A stretch of 64,000 nt of DNA from Oscillospiraceae bacterium (GTDB taxonomy: Bacteria > Bacillota > Clostridia > Oscillospirales > Ruminococcaceae): positions 80,916 through 144,915 of the forward strand of contig WRKM01000001.1 of NCBI GenBank assembly GCA_009778065.1, given 5' to 3'. The notes under the pieces were generated by a model that did not search any database, was not told the origin of the DNA, and saw only the letters and a list, made by a program, of their open reading frames with translations. The position numbers were made by a program, and so were the translations under genes. Each line of letters opens with the position of its first letter. Position 1 is the stretch's first letter. Positions 27,963-35,372 of this stretch are shown piece after piece.

Positions 27963-27996
27963 AATCCCGCCGATTTTATTGTTCTCCGGCAGGATT
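27963..27996 (-). terminator. terminator-like hairpin between the surface-protein genes
   Basis: On the minus strand AATCC-TGCCG, loop, CGGC-GGGATT followed by TTTT. It could be a second terminator for the upstream 28268-28816 gene or part of the leader of the Asn-rich gene. The stretch 27862-28267 has no gene; it holds this hairpin, the one at 27902, element B, the 32-bp repeats and the terminator at 28196. Confidence 0.5.
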
Positions 27997-28039
27997 ATAT
28001 TATTATATGTAATTTTTAGAATTTTTAAATTTTAAAAAT

Positions 28040-28120
28040 GTAGGGGACGCCGCCCACGGCGTCCCGTTTTACGTTACGGGCGAATTGTTTTTTCGGGACG
28101 CCGTGGGCGGCGTCCCCTAC
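28040..28120. repeat. 81-bp palindromic element B (27-bp perfect inverted repeats)
   Basis: The left arm 28040-28066 starts GTAGGGGACGCCGCCCACGG and the right arm 28094-28120 is its exact complement. It is closely related to element A (same first 23 bases) with a different centre. Confidence 0.85.
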
Positions 28121-28190
28121 GTTCGATGTGAATATTAGGCGGCGTCCCCTACGTTCGATGTGAATATTAGGCGGCGTCCCCTACGTTCGA
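28107..28190 (+). repeat. 32-bp tandem repeats of the element B right end
   Basis: The right end of element B (GGCGGCGTCCCCTACGTTCG...) recurs with a 32-bp period: the CCCCTAC ends are at 28120, 28152 and 28184, joined by identical ATGTGAATATTA spacers. This looks like local duplication at the edge of the element. Confidence 0.85.
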
Positions 28191-28195
28191 AACGG

Positions 28196-28230
28196 AAAAA
28201 ACCCCTGTGGCGTTATACCACGGGGTTTTT
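28196..28230. terminator. bidirectional intrinsic terminator
   Basis: AAAAAACCCCTGTGG, loop CGTTATA, CCACGGGGTTTTT: 38 bases after the stop of the NEKTG protein on the minus strand, with A and T tracts on both sides. Confidence 0.88.
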
Positions 28231-28267
28231 CCAAAATTAATCTTATTCCGGGGGGATTCAAGATTTA

Positions 28268-28816
28268 TTATTTTCTTTTGCGAGATACTACTGTTGCTGC
28301 TGCCGCTACTAAAACAGGAACGATTGCAAGAGCTACGCCTGTCTTTTCGTTTACGTCACCGCCTGCATCGGGAGCTACGGGAACGGGGTCAGGAGTAGGA
28401 GCAGGAGGAGGAGGCGGAGGAGGAGCCACGGGAAGCGCGCCGCTTGCTGAGCCGGTGATTCCTGCATATTCGTCAACGCCTGTTACAGATACGCTGAAAG
28501 TATCAGCTGTTACTGAGAAATTAAGTGTAGCCAGTACAGAACCTGCCGCAGAGTCTAAGCTGATAAGACTAACTTTGCCTTCATGCTCTTGACCTATAAC
28601 GCCTGTTCCGTATGCAATGCTGATGAATGTTGCGCCGTTTGCGTCAAATGTGAATGAACCTGCTTGTTCGCCACCCGCTGAAGCGAGTACGTTTACTGCG
28701 AATGTTCCGCCCTGTGCATCGGGAGAACCGTTGTCAGATACTGTGAAAGCGGAAGCGCTAATTGCAAATACTGAGAAAGCAACGAGAAGCACTGCCAATT
28801 TTAAGATTTTTTTCAT
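28268..28816 (-). CDS. small secreted beta-domain protein with NEKTG tail (possibly cohesin-like)
   Basis: 182 residues from the ATG at 28816, with GGAGG 11 bases upstream. Signal peptide 1-22; a beta-rich domain at about 24-120 (GGTFAVNVLASAGG, AGSFTFDANGATFISIAYG, GSVLATLNFSVTADTFSVSVTGV); a Pro-rich linker; then NEKTG, a hydrophobic helix and RKRK, like a sortase signal. The strand pattern loosely recalls cohesin modules (short here, about 100 residues), which would be notable next to a dockerin protein, but the similarity is weak and is only inference. It may equally be an unrelated beta-sandwich. Confidence 0.6.
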   Translation of the reverse strand: MKKILKLAVLLVAFSVFAISASAFTVSDNGSPDAQGGTFAVNVLASAGGEQAGSFTFDANGATFISIAYGTGVIGQEHEGKVSLISLDSAAGSVLATLNFSVTADTFSVSVTGVDEYAGITGSASGALPVAPPPPPPPAPTPDPVPVAPDAGGDVNEKTGVALAIVPVLVAAAATVVSRKRK

Positions 28817-28845
28817 AATGTTATATTCCTCCATATTGTCAGCCC

Positions 28846-28872
28846 CGGTACCCACGGTACTCGCGGGTACCG
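28846..28872 (-). repeat. hairpin between the dockerin and NEKTG genes
   Basis: CGGTACCC (28846-28853) and GGGTACCG (28865-28872) are perfect 8-bp arms. There is no T-run, so it may be a leader hairpin or mRNA stabiliser between the two surface-protein genes. Confidence 0.5.
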
Positions 28873-28935
28873 AACTGACTTGATTTTGTTAGTATTTTTT
28901 GATTTACCCGTGCGAATTATCTGTTAGTCAATCTT

Positions 28936-30588
28936 TTATGCTAATACAACTAATTCGAGGATAGCGAGTGCGTCTGATGCTGTGATTTTGCCGTCGCCGT
29001 TTAAGTCGCCAACGATGATATCTACTTCAGATGCAGGGAGAAGTCCGCTCGAAATCTGGAGAGCCATGAGAGCGTCGATTGCGCTGAGTCTGCCGTCGAA
29101 GTTAAGGTCGCCCATGAGGTAAGTCGGGTTAATTTCCCAACCGTCACGTCCGCCTTCAATCATGGATTCAAATTCCCAACCTAAGACTGCTGCGCGTTGG
29201 TCGAGACCTGCGTTGTCTTTGAGGAGTGACCAAGTCGGAGTTTCCCAAGAACCGCCGCCCATGCCTACAGGTGCCATGTGGTAAATAGCGAGCGATGCGA
29301 GGTTCCAGTCGAAAGCTGAATCAACGAGTAAGTTTGCGGGAATATCGAATATGAGTGCGTCAAAGTTTCCGCCTACCATCCAGACTAACTGGTTGTTGTA
29401 GCTGATGTTATAGTCTAAGATATCGACATTCTTGCCGTATACTTGGTCTAAACGAAGTCTGAATGCAGTACCTGCAGCATTGTAAGTTCTTAACTTAGCT
29501 GTAACTCTGAGGGGCGCGCCGTAATCGCGAGCGGCTGCCGAGATTTCTCTCATTTCCTGAGCTGTGAAAGGAGTGTTAAGACCCCATGCTCCGGAGTTTC
29601 CTGCCGGTAAAGTCGATGCCCAAGGTACGAATGTTACAGTAGCGTCTTTCGCGCCTATTCTTGCATTAGTTCCCCAGTTGGTAGCCCACTGAATTCTACC
29701 TTGATTCTGAGCAATCCACATACCTGTGTTGCTCGGACCGATGCCTTCCCAAGGAATACCGGTGTTAGCCATTACAGCTGTTTGAACCATGAATCCGGTG
29801 AGTTCGCTACCGGGTTCTGCTATTTGATTGAGAGCGTCTTGTAAACGGTCCATATCACCGCCGTCGTATCTTAAAGTGATTCTGAATGTTCTGGTTCCGA
29901 TTGCGCCGTAGCGTACTTGGTTAGCGCCTTCAGTACCGGTACCTACCCAGAGAGTACCTTTGCCCGAGTATAAAACGTCATTTCCGGAAGCATCTAAGCT
30001 TGCGGGAGTCGCAACATAGTCGCCTGCGAGTACTTCTTTAAGAGTTATACCGCTTGTACCGTTGCTGTTAATAGCTGCTATGCCGTCAATTACGTCTTCA
30101 GCAGCAAGGATTTCTTCGAGTCTCGTTCTCTCTGTCTCCCAAGACCCCCCGCCACTTCCGGGAGCTACGTTAAATCCGCGAACACCGTTCATGGTAATAT
30201 CGCGAACTTTACCTTCAATCGAACCGCCGTAACCGGTAAGGTTTACGGGATTACCGTTTGCATCAACACCCATTAAGGTCATTGTTTCGCCTATCGCAAC
30301 ACCGGGTACGAATATAAGTCCACCCTGGCTGATTATTGCGTTAGAGTTAATGGTTCCGCTGAGCGTAAAGTCAATTTCCATTATTGCAGTATTACCGAAT
30401 TCCCACCACGGGAAGCCGCTGTCGGGGTTACGTCCCCAGAAGAATACGCGACCATAATCGTCAACGAAGGAACCGGGAGTTCCCCATGTTTGGTCCCACA
30501 TCCACCAGTTGCTTGCGCTTGCTGTTACTGAAAAGCCTGCGAGCATTACGACGGCTAAGATAACTGCAAGAATTTTTCTTGTTTTCAT
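28936..30588 (-). CDS. secreted dockerin-containing protein of unknown function
   Basis: 550 residues from the ATG at 30588 (GGAGGAAAACAATTATG). Signal peptide 1-26. The body (about 27-485) is beta-rich and unrecognised; a GGGSWET segment occurs twice (near 145 and 455). The C-terminus (about 493-550) is a type I dockerin with two Ca2+-binding loops, DLNFDGRLSAIDAL and DLNGDGKITASDAL, each with Asp1, Asn3, Asp5 and Asp12. Dockerins plug into cohesins of cellulosome-like or other surface complexes. No catalytic module is recognisable. It has a strong promoter at 30686-30714. The start is chosen because upstream codons lack a signal and a ribosome site. Confidence 0.85.
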   Translation of the reverse strand: MKTRKILAVILAVVMLAGFSVTASASNWWMWDQTWGTPGSFVDDYGRVFFWGRNPDSGFPWWEFGNTAIMEIDFTLSGTINSNAIISQGGLIFVPGVAIGETMTLMGVDANGNPVNLTGYGGSIEGKVRDITMNGVRGFNVAPGSGGGSWETERTRLEEILAAEDVIDGIAAINSNGTSGITLKEVLAGDYVATPASLDASGNDVLYSGKGTLWVGTGTEGANQVRYGAIGTRTFRITLRYDGGDMDRLQDALNQIAEPGSELTGFMVQTAVMANTGIPWEGIGPSNTGMWIAQNQGRIQWATNWGTNARIGAKDATVTFVPWASTLPAGNSGAWGLNTPFTAQEMREISAAARDYGAPLRVTAKLRTYNAAGTAFRLRLDQVYGKNVDILDYNISYNNQLVWMVGGNFDALIFDIPANLLVDSAFDWNLASLAIYHMAPVGMGGGSWETPTWSLLKDNAGLDQRAAVLGWEFESMIEGGRDGWEINPTYLMGDLNFDGRLSAIDALMALQISSGLLPASEVDIIVGDLNGDGKITASDALAILELVVLA

Positions 30589-30685
30589 AATTGTTTTCCT
30601 CCATAAATTTTGAATCGTTAATCGGTCGAATTCCTTAAAAAAGCAAATAAACAGCAAATTTGTCAGGATATTCTTCCCTTATAGC

Positions 30686-30714
30686 ATTATAACCTATACC
30701 GCCAAAAGAATCAA
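30686..30714 (-). promoter_or_regulatory. sigma-A promoter of the dockerin gene
   Basis: TTGATT (30709-30714), 17 bases, TATAAT (30686-30691) on the minus strand. A second overlapping -35, TTGACT, lies a few bases further upstream. The leader is about 90 bases. Confidence 0.8.
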
Positions 30715-30787
30715 TAGTCAAATTAAACAGATTTTCAAAATATTTTCAGATTATTTTCACAAATCCGTTCTCTATGAGCATTGCGGG

Positions 30788-30810
30788 GTCCGATTGACAT
30801 TTATTCGGAC
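30788..30810. repeat. hairpin in the 30.6-31.1 kb gene-free stretch
   Basis: GTCCGA (30788-30793) and TCGGAC (30805-30810) form a 6-bp stem. The gene-free stretch 30589-31106 holds the dockerin promoter, this hairpin, a larger one at 30834-30896, an AT-rich stretch and palindrome C; I see no gene in it. Confidence 0.4.
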
Positions 30811-30833
30811 ATTCTTTCAGCGTTTTTTAAGCT

Positions 30834-30896
30834 CTGCCGCCGTATCGGGAAGTTCGCTTTTTGACCGCTCACATTTAGGTAGTCAAGCGGCGGCAG
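30834..30896. repeat. large imperfect hairpin upstream of the dockerin promoter
   Basis: CTGCCGCCG (30834-30842) pairs with CGGCGGCAG (30888-30896), with additional inner complementarity (TTTTTGAC/GTCAAG), flanked by A/T tracts. It may be a terminator for a transcript I cannot identify, or a structured RNA. Confidence 0.45.
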
Positions 30897-31076
30897 AAAA
30901 AAGTTTCAGCTTTTTTAAAATTTTTTGTTTTTAAAAAACGCACTATGCCATTATGATTTACAAATTGGTTTAATTTATTTATTTTTACCGCTCTTTTCCT
31001 TTCGGCAAATTTTGCAAATTTTTTGGTTTATAATTGAAATACCGCCCGCCGCGATGTCATGATGTTCATAATGTAG

Positions 31077-31098
31077 GGCGCGATGTCCACATCGCGCC
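31077..31098. repeat. GC-rich palindrome C (related REP-type element)
   Basis: GGCGCGATGT-CC-ACATCGCGCC, preceded by the same GTAGG start as elements A and B. It lies 8 bases after the stop of the small gene (minus strand), where it may end its transcript. Confidence 0.6.
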
Positions 31099-31106
31099 GC
31101 ATAACA

Positions 31107-31274
31107 TTATTTTCTTAATTCTTCTAATTTTTCCATTGCCTCGTCATAGGGCTGAATATTTAAGCCCTCGACATTAGCTATCTCCATTATTACCGTATAG
31201 GCTTCTTTTACGGTTTCGGATTTTAATATATTGTTCGCGAGCGAAGCAAGCAGCACCTTAGTGTCATAAGCCAT
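31107..31274 (-). CDS. small protein of unknown function, 55 residues
   Basis: The ATG at 31274 follows AAGGGGGTGACGAA, a very strong ribosome site, and a promoter sits at 31313-31341, so expression is likely. The protein (MAYDTKVLLASLANNILKSE...) is predicted helical, with an alternating hydrophobic pattern and no membrane segment or cysteines. I do not recognise a family. It is transcribed away from spoIIE. Confidence 0.7.
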   Translation of the reverse strand: MAYDTKVLLASLANNILKSETVKEAYTVIMEIANVEGLNIQPYDEAMEKLEELRK

Positions 31275-31312
31275 TTCGTCACCCCCTTGCCGTTTTATAT
31301 CGTTCATACATT

Positions 31313-31341
31313 ATTATAACATAAAAATTTAAAAAAAGCAA
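31313..31341 (-). promoter_or_regulatory. sigma-A promoter of the 55-residue protein
   Basis: TTGCTT (31336-31341), 17 bases, TATAAT (31313-31318) on the minus strand. Confidence 0.75.
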
Positions 31342-31383
31342 TTATTATTATACATTATTTAATGAAAGAAAGGGAAGTAAAAA

Positions 31384-33675
31384 ATGAAAATTACGGAAAA
31401 AATTCACAGCATCAAAAAATTTTTACCCGAAGGGCGGGACGAGCTTTACAGAATCCCCGCCATAGCGGCGGCGGGTCTGCTTTTAAGTCTCACCTCGCTC
31501 TTCGGGCAGGCGTCGCCCTACCCCATAATTTTTCTCGGCGGCTTGTCGGGGTTCGACTGCCTTTATACCCTCGCGGGGGCGTTCACGGGCTTTTTACTGC
31601 GCGGCGGATTCAGCGGCTTCGCGGAGAATTTGAGCCTTATTCTTACTATGGCTTTTGTCACGGCGTTCAGATTTTTCGCGGGTATGAAATTTCCCGCCGC
31701 CACGGCTGTTATTGCGGCTCTCGGCTATTTTACGAGCGCTCTTCTGCTTGGCGGCGGCGTGGATTTTCTGCCGAATGTGCCTGTATTCGCGCTTGTTATA
31801 GGGTTCGGAATACTCGCCGCCGCGAAGGTTCGGACACTTATATTATCGGGTCTGCCGCTTTCGGAGCTTCCGCCGTCGGCGTCTGCCGCACTCGGCTATA
31901 CATATTCGCTTGTTATTGCCGCGCTTTCGAGCTTTGAATTTAGTATGCTAAATATAGGTGTACTGACTGCGTCTGTTTTTACTGCCGTGTTTTCCTACCG
32001 ATTCAAGTATACGGGCGGCGCGGTCTGCGGGGCTCTCGGCGCGTTCGGAATCATTACAGCCGCCCCCGAATATGCGGCGGCGGGGCTGACTATCTGCGTG
32101 GCGGGTATGGGTTGCTCTGTTTTTTCGCGAAAAGGGGGGTACAGAAAACATGCCCATATGGCGGGTTATATATTAAGTATCGGGTTGGTCGCCGCTTTTT
32201 CGGGAATCGCAGGTTATACTTTCGCGGAGATTAATTCTGTCATAGCGGGCGGACTCGTCTTTCTTTTCGTTCCCGTCGATTTTCTCTGCCGCAGATTTAA
32301 GCGTGAAGCCGTCCCTAAGAGCGGCGCAAATGTCTCGGAGATTTTTGCGCGGCGGTTACGGCTCACGGGCGAGGCTATGGGCGATGTACAGGGTGCAATA
32401 GAAAAAACTGCCGAAATCTTAGAGCGGGCGGGGAGCAGGGATATTTCATGGGTTTATAATACTGCGTGCGGCGAGGTCTGCCGCCGTTGCCGCCATAACA
32501 TGACCTGCTGGGGCGATGAATACAATGATACACTGCGTGTTATGGGCGATATTTCGAGCCTGCTTAAAAAAGGGAAGATAATTAAGTCCGAGCATTTTTA
32601 CGGTCCTTTAGCCTACCGTTGCCCAAAGCGGGAACAGCTGTCTGTCGCGCTAAACGCGCAGTACCGCGAGTTTACGGCTATAAACACAGCGAACCGAAAA
32701 ATAGCCCAGATGAGAACCATTCTGCTTTCGCAAATATCCGCGACCCGGACCATGATGCTCGGAATGTCGGGCGAGTTCGGCTCATCGTCGGGGTTTGACC
32801 GCGGGCTTGCTTTTACGGTCGAGAACATACTTTTTGAACGCGGTATTTTCGAGCCTATAGCGGCGGTGAGCCTTAATGAAGGGCGAATGACCGTAGAAGC
32901 CTACGGCAGAGGTAAATTAAAGTGCAGTCCGGACAAGCTTTGCGACCTGCTCTGTACGGCTATGCACCGTGAATTTGACCTGCCGGAAATAATTCATTCT
33001 AACGGCGAATTTCTCATGACCATGTTCGACAGGGCGGCTTTTGCCGTCGAGTGCGGCGTTTATCAGGTCAGCCGCGGAAAAGAGAAAAACTGCGGCGACT
33101 ATTTCGACAGCTTTACGGATAAAAAAGGGTTCGCCTATATTATTCTCTCGGACGGTATGGGGAGCGGCGGACGCGCCAGAATTGACTCCGCGTTCGCCTG
33201 CGGTATGCTCATAAAACTGCTCCGCGCGGGTGTCGATATTACAGCCGCAATAGAGATAATAAATAACTCTCTGCTCGTAAAATCAGCAGATGAAAGTTTC
33301 GCCACCCTCGATATATGCAAAATCGACCTGTTCAGCGGTAACGTGGAATTGTATAAAGCGGGCAGTGCGCCTACCTATATAAGCTGTAACCGCCGGGTAG
33401 TAAAAGCGGGGGGAAAGGGTCTGCCCGTCGGAATAAATCATCGCCCCGTTTATGAGCGGCAGACCTTTACTATAGGAAACCGCGACCTTATTATAATGGC
33501 GAGCGACGGCGCGGAACTGTCGGAACGCTGGCTTGAGCAGGAACTTCGTAAAAACGAATGGAACAAAGACGACATGAACGGCTTCGCCCAAACGATAGCC
33601 ACGGCGGCGAAATACTCCTCAGCGCAGGAACGGGAGGACGATATTTCCGTAGTCGCAGTGAAATTAATAAAGTGA
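31384..33675 (+). CDS. spoIIE: stage II sporulation protein E (PP2C phosphatase)
   Basis: 763 residues, slightly shorter than the B. subtilis protein (827). About ten hydrophobic segments (about 25-300) form the membrane domain, followed by a regulatory region with Cys residues (CGEVCRRCRHNMTCWGDEYN) and a C-terminal PP2C serine phosphatase (about 560-763) with CGDYFDSF, LSDGMGSG and IIMASDGAEL metal-binding aspartates. SpoIIE dephosphorylates SpoIIAA to activate sigma-F in the forespore and helps place the polar septum. Its presence shows that the organism probably forms endospores. RBS AAAGGGAAG; no clear Spo0A box or sigma-A promoter is visible in the short upstream gap. Confidence 0.95.
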   Translation: MKITEKIHSIKKFLPEGRDELYRIPAIAAAGLLLSLTSLFGQASPYPIIFLGGLSGFDCLYTLAGAFTGFLLRGGFSGFAENLSLILTMAFVTAFRFFAGMKFPAATAVIAALGYFTSALLLGGGVDFLPNVPVFALVIGFGILAAAKVRTLILSGLPLSELPPSASAALGYTYSLVIAALSSFEFSMLNIGVLTASVFTAVFSYRFKYTGGAVCGALGAFGIITAAPEYAAAGLTICVAGMGCSVFSRKGGYRKHAHMAGYILSIGLVAAFSGIAGYTFAEINSVIAGGLVFLFVPVDFLCRRFKREAVPKSGANVSEIFARRLRLTGEAMGDVQGAIEKTAEILERAGSRDISWVYNTACGEVCRRCRHNMTCWGDEYNDTLRVMGDISSLLKKGKIIKSEHFYGPLAYRCPKREQLSVALNAQYREFTAINTANRKIAQMRTILLSQISATRTMMLGMSGEFGSSSGFDRGLAFTVENILFERGIFEPIAAVSLNEGRMTVEAYGRGKLKCSPDKLCDLLCTAMHREFDLPEIIHSNGEFLMTMFDRAAFAVECGVYQVSRGKEKNCGDYFDSFTDKKGFAYIILSDGMGSGGRARIDSAFACGMLIKLLRAGVDITAAIEIINNSLLVKSADESFATLDICKIDLFSGNVELYKAGSAPTYISCNRRVVKAGGKGLPVGINHRPVYERQTFTIGNRDLIIMASDGAELSERWLEQELRKNEWNKDDMNGFAQTIATAAKYSSAQEREDDISVVAVKLIK

Positions 33676-33728
33676 GTTGATTTATTATTATATAGTATAT
33701 CTTCCTTAGTTTCGGGTACGCTAAGTTC

Positions 33729-34358
33729 ATGCCGGTGATTCTTATTCGCACAGTCCTTTCATATATTCTCATAATATTTTCAATCCGCCTAATGGGGAAA
33801 AAACAGCTCGGCGAGCTTCAGCCGTCGGAGCTTGTCACCGCTATTTTAATCTCGAATATCGCCACCCTCGCACTCGAAAATCCCGATTTACCCATGCTCG
33901 CGGGGGTGATTCCGATTTTGGCTATTGTCTGCCTTGATGTATTTATTACGAGCCTTTCTTTAAAGTCGGACAAGTTCAGGCGGGTAGTGACGGGCAATCC
34001 CTGCGTTATCGTAAAGGACGGTATAATAAATCAGCGCGAGATGAAAAGACTGCGTTATACTATACACGACCTTGCGGAAGCGGCGCGGGACGCAGGGGTT
34101 TTCGATATATCGAAAATACAATATGCTGTAGTAGAAAACACAGGAAAAATCAATATATTGCAGACCTCTGAAAATCCTCCGGTTCTCGCGGTCAGTGACG
34201 GCGTAACGGACAAGAACGCGCTTAAAGAAATCGGGTTAGACGAGCGGTGGCTTAAGAAAGCTCTTTTGCAAAAAAATATCCCTCTTTCGCGGGTCTTTTT
34301 ACTCGCCGCAGATGAAAAAGGGAATTATTATATTGTAGAGAAGGGGACAGAAAAATGA
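33729..34358 (+). CDS. DUF421 (YetF-like) membrane protein
   Basis: 209 residues. Three N-terminal membrane segments (about 4-22, 38-55, 60-80) include the family signature RLMGKKQLGELQPSELVTAILISN, followed by the cytoplasmic DUF421 domain with IVKDGIINQREMKRLRYTIHDLAEAARDAGVFDIS and YAVVENTGKI. B. subtilis members (YetF, YrbG, YdfS) are linked to germination and stress, but the molecular function is unknown. The stop overlaps the next ATG (ATGA), and the pair with DUF4363 is typical of Clostridia. No convincing Shine-Dalgarno precedes this ATG. Confidence 0.92.
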   Translation: MPVILIRTVLSYILIIFSIRLMGKKQLGELQPSELVTAILISNIATLALENPDLPMLAGVIPILAIVCLDVFITSLSLKSDKFRRVVTGNPCVIVKDGIINQREMKRLRYTIHDLAEAARDAGVFDISKIQYAVVENTGKINILQTSENPPVLAVSDGVTDKNALKEIGLDERWLKKALLQKNIPLSRVFLLAADEKGNYYIVEKGTEK

Positions 34359-34846
34359 AGCGGGTGGTTTTTTGCATACTCATTTTTGCTTCGCTCTGCT
34401 GTCTGACGGTGGGGAGCTACTTATATATAGTAGGGCGAACCGCACTTATGATGAACGAGGTGGAGCTTGTCGCCGTGAGTATTGAAAACGGCGAACGCGA
34501 GAACGCGCTGAACGCCGCACTCAAGGCGGAAGAAATATGGACGGATTTTAAGAGGCGCGGCTGTTTCATCATCAACAGGGGCGAAATATCGGAAATAACG
34601 GCGGTCATAGCGCGAATCGTGTCGCTTGCCGCCGAAAGTCTTGATTCCGCTGAAAGTCTTAAACCCGCCGAAAGTATTAACTCCGCCGAAAGTATTAACT
34701 CCGCTGAAAGTATTAACTCCGCCGAACCGCGCAAAAGCGGCATCTCTCAAAAAGAAGGCGAGCTTTTGACGGAATGTTATGTCGCCTCGGCACTGCTAAA
34801 GCAGTACGAAGAACGACAGAGAGTGAGTTTTTATAATGTTTTTTGA
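34355..34846 (+). CDS. DUF4363 family protein with 6-residue tandem repeat
   Basis: 163 residues: an N-terminal membrane helix (about 5-27), then an extracytoplasmic helical domain (GERENALNAALKAEEIWTDFKR...). DUF4363 proteins usually follow DUF421 genes. Residues about 93-122 carry five copies of an AES-(I/L)-(N/D/K)-(S/P) hexapeptide, coded by an 18-bp DNA repeat at 34631-34720, inserted between the two helical halves. The function is unknown; the tight 4-bp overlap suggests that the two proteins act together. Confidence 0.82.
   Translation: MKRVVFCILIFASLCCLTVGSYLYIVGRTALMMNEVELVAVSIENGERENALNAALKAEEIWTDFKRRGCFIINRGEISEITAVIARIVSLAAESLDSAESLKPAESINSAESINSAESINSAEPRKSGISQKEGELLTECYVASALLKQYEERQRVSFYNVF
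34631..34720 (+). repeat. 18-bp in-frame tandem repeat in the DUF4363 gene
   Basis: Five units of the GCCGAAAGTATTAACTCC type, the last three almost identical. In-frame units mean that copy-number change would alter length without a frameshift. Confidence 0.9.
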
Positions 34847-34927
34847 GATTTATAAAGCCGCCCCTAATCTTCGAGCATTTCTATAAATTGAAATTAAAAA
34901 CATTTGTATCTATAACAACCTTACAAA

Positions 34928-35245
34928 TCATATTTCACCGCGCTTATCTTTTCGGACTTCTGCGATTATATCGTCTATTTCGTCCATAGTCATGTCGCTT
35001 GTTCCGTTAATAATAGATTGCTGCTGCATATCTTCTACATTTTTTAAAAACAGCTTTCTCGCTTCTTTTTTACGGGTATCAATATCAGTAACCGCAAATG
35101 GTAATTCGCGTGTCCGCAGTGTCGCTTTAACAAACATGTTAAAAGCGGTTGTCAGATTAATGCCTACATTATCGCAAAAGTTCTCAAAATTCCGTTTAGT
35201 TTCTTTATCTATGCGTATAGTTATATTTGTTGATGTTGATTCCAT
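34928..35245 (-). CDS. RelB/DinJ-family antitoxin, apparently without toxin
   Basis: 105 residues from the ATG at 35245 (AAAGGGGTGTTTATAATG). The N-terminal ribbon-helix-helix (TNITIRIDKETKRNFENFCDNVGINLTTAFNMFVK) matches RelB/DinJ antitoxins, which bind DNA and neutralise a RelE/YafQ ribonuclease. The C-terminal half (MTMDEIDDIIAEVRKDKR) fits the toxin-wrapping tail. No toxin gene follows: the next gene is convergent DUF4363 only 82 bp away. It has an exact consensus promoter at 35284. It may serve as a stand-alone regulator or neutralise a toxin encoded elsewhere. Confidence 0.85.
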   Translation of the reverse strand: MESTSTNITIRIDKETKRNFENFCDNVGINLTTAFNMFVKATLRTRELPFAVTDIDTRKKEARKLFLKNVEDMQQQSIINGTSDMTMDEIDDIIAEVRKDKRGEI

Positions 35246-35283
35246 TATAAACACCCCTTTCTTAACTTCGTGCTGTGTATTTA

Positions 35284-35312
35284 ATTATACAGTAAAACGT
35301 GTGCATTGTCAA
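35284..35312 (-). promoter_or_regulatory. consensus sigma-A promoter of the antitoxin
   Basis: TTGACA (35307-35312), 17 bases, TATAAT (35284-35289) on the minus strand: a perfect match in both boxes and the spacing. Confidence 0.9.
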
Positions 35313-35342
35313 GGGGTGTTTGAAATAACCTTTTGTGAATTT

Positions 35343-35372
35343 ATAAAGCCGCCCTCGAAAGGGCGGCTTATA
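35343..35372 (-). terminator. UUCG-loop terminator of lemA and the structured RNA
   Basis: On the minus strand AAGCCGCCCT-TTCG-AGGGCGGCTT followed by TAT: a 10-bp perfect stem with a UUCG-type tetraloop. Confidence 0.9.

Noticed and set aside
28107..28190. 32-bp repeats considered as a CRISPR array
   Set aside because: Whole 32-bp units are identical and there are no unique spacers or cas genes.
26719..28190. Palindromic elements A and B considered as ends of an insertion sequence around the surface gene
   Set aside because: Each element is itself a complete palindrome and no transposase lies between them, so they are separate small repeats and not IS ends.
31308..31383. Spo0A box or sigma-A promoter for spoIIE
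   Set aside because: No TGNCGAA-type box and no acceptable -35 for the TATACA at 31349; the control of spoIIE cannot be shown here.
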